This document shows, piece after piece, positions 60,751 through 64,000 of a stretch of DNA of 64,000 nt. Below the pieces are notes generated by a model that had not been told where the DNA came from, did no database searches, and saw only the letters and a list, made by a program, of their open reading frames with translations. How positions within the stretch are numbered: the stretch's first letter is position 1; every line of letters starts with the position of its first letter. The position numbers and the translations under genes were made by a program. The stretch comes from Croceitalea sp947503285. Its GTDB lineage: Bacteria; Bacteroidota; Bacteroidia; Flavobacteriales; Flavobacteriaceae. The stretch spans positions 310,001 through 374,000 of the forward strand of contig NZ_BTGQ01000001.1 in assembly GCF_036985505.1 (NCBI RefSeq), read 5' to 3'.

Positions 60751-62295
60751 ATGACAAATACCCCAAAGGATGCGCTATTCATTTTAGTGAAATCACTTTC
60801 AAAATCTGAAAAAAGACAGTTCAAACTTTACGTTGGGCGATTAGGTGTCAATACGGACGCTAAATTTTTGGCTTTGTTCAATTTATTGGATAAAATGAAG
60901 GCGTACAATGAGCGTCAAATTTTAGAGAATGATATTGTGAAAAAAGCGCAGCTTTCCAATCTAAAGGCGCATTTGTACAAGCAAATCTTGGTAAGTCTGA
61001 GGCTGAACCCCGTAAATCAAAATACCCGGGTACAAATTCGCGAGCAGTTGGATTTTGCAACTATCCTGTATCAAAAAGGCTTGTATAAGCAAGCCCTTAA
61101 AATTTTGGATAAGGCGAAGGGCAATGCGATCGAGAATGAGGAAAAGAACGTTGCCTATGAGATCGTAGAGCTTGAAAAGGTCATAGAAACACAATATATA
61201 ACACGAAGTATACCTGATAGGGCAGATGAACTTTCTAGGCAGGCAAAAGAGTTATCAGACCATAATGTGATGACCAGCGAACTGTCGAATCTGTCATTAC
61301 AGTTGTACAGTATGATGCTCAAAGTTGGTTATGTACGAAATGATGAAGACCTAGAAAACGTAAAAGACTATTTTGATGCACACCTACCGGGTTATGATAT
61401 TGAAACATTGGGTTTTCGAGAAAGATTATGGCTTTACAAGGCGTATCTCTGGTATAGTTTTCTAACACAAGATTTTCTATCATCATACAAGTACGCCAGT
61501 AAATGGGTAGACCTTTTTTATGATAATGAAGAGATGATCTACCTAAACCCGGTCTTCTTTTTAAAAGGCAATCATTATTTGTTGGAGTCGATGTTCTACA
61601 TTAAATATCGTTCACAATTCAAAGAGACTTTAGAGCGGTTAGAGCAAATCGTCAACAATAAGGAGTTTTCGAAGAATGACAATATCGTCTCGCTCGCTTT
61701 TTTATACTTGAATTCCAACAAGTTAAACCTACATTTTTTAGAAGGTACTTTTGAGAAAGGACTGTATTTGGTAACTATTATTGAATACGGTATCAAAAAG
61801 CATCGAGATAGGATCGATGAACACCATATCATGTTATTGTATTATAAAATTGCCTGTCTGTATTTTGGAAATGGTGACAATAAAAATTGTATTGCTTATC
61901 TCAAAAGGATAATCTTAAACAAGAATTTGAAAATGCGTGAAGACCTCATGTGTTTCTCGCGTGTTTTAAGCCTGGTCGCACATTATGAGGCAGGTATGGA
62001 TTATCATCTTGAGATTCAACTAAAGAGCACGTATAAATTTTTATTGAAAATGAATGATTTACAGGCCGTACAAAAAGAGATGATCAAATTTCTAAGGAGC
62101 CTGGGCGACATCTACCCGAATGAGTTACGCAATGAGTTTCAAAAGTTATACAACGAACTCAAAAAATATGAGGACCATCCTTATGAAAAAAGGGCATTTC
62201 TTTATTTGGATATTCTGTCATGGCTTGAGAGCCATCTTCAAAATAAACCCGTTGCCACGATAATTAGGGAGAAAGCGATGGCCATAACCCGATAA
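60751..62295 (+). CDS. Helical-repeat protein of unknown function
   Basis: The 514-residue protein is predicted to be all alpha-helical, with no signal peptide or membrane segment. Repeated antiparallel helix pairs resemble tetratricopeptide-like solenoids (ILYQKGLYKQALKILDKAK, LYYKIACLYFGNGDNKNCIAYLKRI). The N-terminal PKDALFILVKSLSKSEKRQFKL block is distinctive. I recall similar proteins in other Flavobacteriaceae but no assigned role. It is followed by the EamA transporter after 8 bases. A TTG-N17-TAGTTTTT promoter-like sequence lies upstream. Confidence 0.75.
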   Translation: MTNTPKDALFILVKSLSKSEKRQFKLYVGRLGVNTDAKFLALFNLLDKMKAYNERQILENDIVKKAQLSNLKAHLYKQILVSLRLNPVNQNTRVQIREQLDFATILYQKGLYKQALKILDKAKGNAIENEEKNVAYEIVELEKVIETQYITRSIPDRADELSRQAKELSDHNVMTSELSNLSLQLYSMMLKVGYVRNDEDLENVKDYFDAHLPGYDIETLGFRERLWLYKAYLWYSFLTQDFLSSYKYASKWVDLFYDNEEMIYLNPVFFLKGNHYLLESMFYIKYRSQFKETLERLEQIVNNKEFSKNDNIVSLAFLYLNSNKLNLHFLEGTFEKGLYLVTIIEYGIKKHRDRIDEHHIMLLYYKIACLYFGNGDNKNCIAYLKRIILNKNLKMREDLMCFSRVLSLVAHYEAGMDYHLEIQLKSTYKFLLKMNDLQAVQKEMIKFLRSLGDIYPNELRNEFQKLYNELKKYEDHPYEKRAFLYLDILSWLESHLQNKPVATIIREKAMAITR

Positions 62296-62303
62296 TACGC
62301 AGT

Positions 62304-63167
62304 TTGAAGTTTAGCAATAGTAGCATCAGACATTTACTTGAAATCAATGCGGCGATGCTATTTATCAGCACGTCTGGGGCCTTGGGGCGGTACATTCAGC
62401 TATCGGTACCCTTATTGATCGCTGCTAGGGCGGTTTTAGCTTTCTTGATACTCTTTATCTACTGTAAATGGCGTGGTTTTTCTTTGAAAGTGTCCAAGAA
62501 GGATGTTCTTCCCATTATCCTCAGCGGCATTCTGTTGGGCCTACATTGGTTGACCTATTTTTATGCCCTTAAGCTGTCTAATGTAGCTATAGGGATGCTT
62601 TCTTTGTTTACGTATCCAATATTGACCTCCTTTTTAGAACCCATAGTGTTGAAAACAAAGTTTGAGAGGGTTCACTTATTTCTTGGACTTTTGGTACTAA
62701 CTGGTATTTACTTTTTAGTACCTTCTTTTGATGCCAAAAATTCATATACCATTGCTGTAGGTATCGGGGTATTATCGGCATTGTTTTATGCAATGCGAAA
62801 CCTGATTTTAAAAAATAGGGTCGGCAATTATAACGGGTCCATGTTAATGTGCTTTCAAATGGCCATTATCGGTATTTTTCTTTCGCCCTTTTTTTTCACT
62901 AATGAATTTTCTGAATTAGAATCACAATGGCCTAGTATTTTGGTGCTCGCATTGCTTACAACTGCTATCGGACACACCTTGTTCTTGAATAGCTTCAAAC
63001 ATTTTTCGGTGACCACGGCCAGTATTTTAAGCAGTGTACAGCCCATTTATGGCATTCTGATCGGCATGGTGTTTCTTTGGGAAATTCCTTCTTTATGGAC
63101 CGTCCTAGGTGGTTTTTTTATACTTAGCTCGGTCGTAATCGAAAGCGTTCGATCTTACGAAAAATAG
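62304..63167 (+). CDS. EamA/DMT superfamily transporter
   Basis: The 287-residue inner-membrane protein has ten predicted helices in two EamA repeats (about 10-140 and 150-280). The first repeat has STSGALGRYI and FLEPI, the second has SSVQPIYGILIGMVFLWE. It is a metabolite or amino acid exporter candidate. It starts with TTG at 62304, eight bases after the preceding gene; no ATG gives a normal N-terminus. Confidence 0.85.
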   Translation: MKFSNSSIRHLLEINAAMLFISTSGALGRYIQLSVPLLIAARAVLAFLILFIYCKWRGFSLKVSKKDVLPIILSGILLGLHWLTYFYALKLSNVAIGMLSLFTYPILTSFLEPIVLKTKFERVHLFLGLLVLTGIYFLVPSFDAKNSYTIAVGIGVLSALFYAMRNLILKNRVGNYNGSMLMCFQMAIIGIFLSPFFFTNEFSELESQWPSILVLALLTTAIGHTLFLNSFKHFSVTTASILSSVQPIYGILIGMVFLWEIPSLWTVLGGFFILSSVVIESVRSYEK

Positions 63168-63221
63168 CGCCTAGGGTTAATACCAGAGCGTTATAAGGCA
63201 AGTCTTAATAAGTACCACGGG

Positions 63222-63941
63222 TTATAAACACGCATTCCAAATCGGGTCGTTCGGGGGAGGCGCCTTAAAATTGATTTCTTCTTTTCTTATTGGGTGTTGA
63301 AAGGCCAGTTCCCTTGAATGAAGATGAATACTACCATTTTTATTACTGCGGTCCGCACCATATTTCAAATCCCCTTTAATTGTAGATCCTATTGCCGCCA
63401 ATTGCGCCCTAATTTGATGATGACGCCCGGTTTTCAAATCGATTTCAAGTAAACCATAGTTATCCAATTTTTTGATTACCTGATATTCTAAAATGGCCTT
63501 TTTACTATTTGGAACTTCTTTCGAATGCGCGTAAGACTTGTTTTGTTTTTGATTTCGAACCAGCCAATGCATCAAACTGGCACTCGTTTCTTTAGGAATT
63601 TCTTTGACTACGGCCCAATAGGTTTTTTTTGTTTTTCCTTCTGAAAATAATTTGTTCAATCTAGGAAGGGCCTTTGAGGTTTTGGCAAAGACCACGATAC
63701 CCGACGTGGGCCGATCCAACCGATGGACCACCCCTAAATATACATTTCCGGGTTTGTTATGCTTTTTTTTCAGGTAGATTTTGACCACCTCACTTAATGG
63801 GGTATCACCCGTTTTATCACCCTGTACAATATCACCGGGTCTTTTATTGACTACGATTAAATGATTGTCCTCGTAAAGAACCTGAAGGTTTTCAGGCTTT
63901 GAAAGCTTACTATTTGACAACTGTTTATTTTTTAAGATCAA
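63222..63941 (-). CDS. RluA-family RNA pseudouridine synthase
   Basis: The 239-residue enzyme has the RluA motif with catalytic Asp in HRLDRPTSG near residue 75, followed by the LNKLFSEGKTKKTYWAVV, KTGRHHQIRAQL segments. It lacks an S4 domain. The rRNA or tRNA target is unknown. TTG at 63941 is the only plausible start, 5 bases after the panB stop, so the genes form an operon. Confidence 0.88.
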   Translation of the reverse strand: MILKNKQLSNSKLSKPENLQVLYEDNHLIVVNKRPGDIVQGDKTGDTPLSEVVKIYLKKKHNKPGNVYLGVVHRLDRPTSGIVVFAKTSKALPRLNKLFSEGKTKKTYWAVVKEIPKETSASLMHWLVRNQKQNKSYAHSKEVPNSKKAILEYQVIKKLDNYGLLEIDLKTGRHHQIRAQLAAIGSTIKGDLKYGADRSNKNGSIHLHSRELAFQHPIRKEEINFKAPPPNDPIWNACL

Positions 63942-63946
63942 TCGAC

Positions 63947-64000
63947 TCAGTACTGCTCATCTTCACTGGGGAAATCCCTACTTTTTACATCAGCTACATA
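63947..64000 (-). CDS. panB: 3-methyl-2-oxobutanoate hydroxymethyltransferase, C-terminus only
   Basis: A 17-residue reading frame ending in FPSEDEQY comes in from the right edge on the minus strand and stops at 63947. Its sequence resembles the C-terminus of flavobacterial PanB (YV.DVK...FPSEDEQY), the first step of pantothenate synthesis. The preceding bulk of the gene is outside the window. Adjacent rluA-type genes are common downstream of panB in Flavobacteria. Confidence 0.6.
   Translation of the reverse strand, partial: YVADVKSRDFPSEDEQY

Noticed and set aside
1..64000. tRNA, rRNA, CRISPR arrays, prophage or insertion sequences
   Set aside because: No T-loop-like tRNA pattern, repeat-spacer series, integrase or transposase was found in any gap.

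Overview
The window reads as a stretch of core chromosome from a member of the Flavobacteriaceae (Bacteroidota). The evidence is consistent: AT-rich DNA; many lipoproteins with short lipoboxes; promoters of the Bacteroidota type (TTG, then 17-23 bases, then TAnnTTTG) in place of sigma70 -35/-10 boxes; almost no Shine-Dalgarno sequences; and lineage-typical genes (RprX/RprY-like two-component system, a bacteroidetal RpoZ, DUF4835, DUF5686, DUF6503, YtxJ of the bacillithiol system, a YbbR-domain protein beside coaE, a stand-alone 5'-nucleotidase C-terminal domain). The genus cannot be fixed from the sequence alone. I see no phage, insertion sequence, CRISPR array, tRNA or rRNA.

Layout. 1-6.9 kb: a DUF3089 hydrolase cut by the left edge, an M23 peptidase with a small conserved partner, an S15 peptidase, an endonuclease/exonuclease/phosphatase-fold protein, and a 5'-nucleotidase split into two adjacent genes. 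A palindromic intergenic element lies at 3.8-3.93 kb. 6.9-19.4 kb, all plus strand: DUF6913-dapA, bamD-rpoZ-coaBC-DUF4835-recN, fabI, then glycosyltransferase-ybbR-coaE and a histidine kinase/response regulator pair. 19.4-28.2 kb, all minus: Gfo/Idh oxidoreductase-hbd-DUF1015, then yggS-DnaQ/GIY-YIG nuclease-K+ channel-miaA-gntK-gntP. 28.3-40.2 kb: pcm, DUF5686 outer-membrane protein, smpB, DUF6503 lipoprotein, SixA-like phosphatase, TetR regulator, clpB, ytxJ, a lipoprotein and glyA.

40.2-45 kb is a signalling cluster: a NarL-type regulator, a TPR sensor kinase, a 47-residue acidic lipoprotein with its own terminator, and a LytTR regulator whose receiver lacks the phosphoacceptor aspartate. 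The spacer between the LytTR gene and the small lipoprotein carries two identical 9-bp direct repeats exactly 20 bp apart, a spacing suited to a LytTR dimer. I regard this as the best candidate for an undescribed regulatory unit. 45-48 kb: a translationally coupled trio (glutaminyl cyclase, thioesterase, beta-helix lipoprotein).

48-64 kb: the signal recognition particle RNA gene (about 94 nt, with a strong promoter and a T-tract), an SDR enzyme, transaldolase, a thioredoxin-fold lipoprotein without CXXC, an ABC-F protein with asymmetric ATP sites, a small membrane protein, a fasciclin-domain protein, pheT, a TlpA-type thioredoxin lipoprotein, leuA-leuB, a helical-repeat protein of unknown function, an EamA transporter, an RluA-type pseudouridine synthase, and the last codons of panB at the right edge.

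Most genes are housekeeping: envelope biogenesis (bamD, glycosyltransferase, fabI), coenzyme A synthesis (coaBC, coaE, panB), translation quality control (smpB, SRP RNA, pheT, miaA), leucine and lysine synthesis (leuA, leuB, dapA) and stress response (clpB, ytxJ, pcm). Alternative start codons recur: TTG for recN, the EamA transporter and rluA, and GTG for the YbbR protein.
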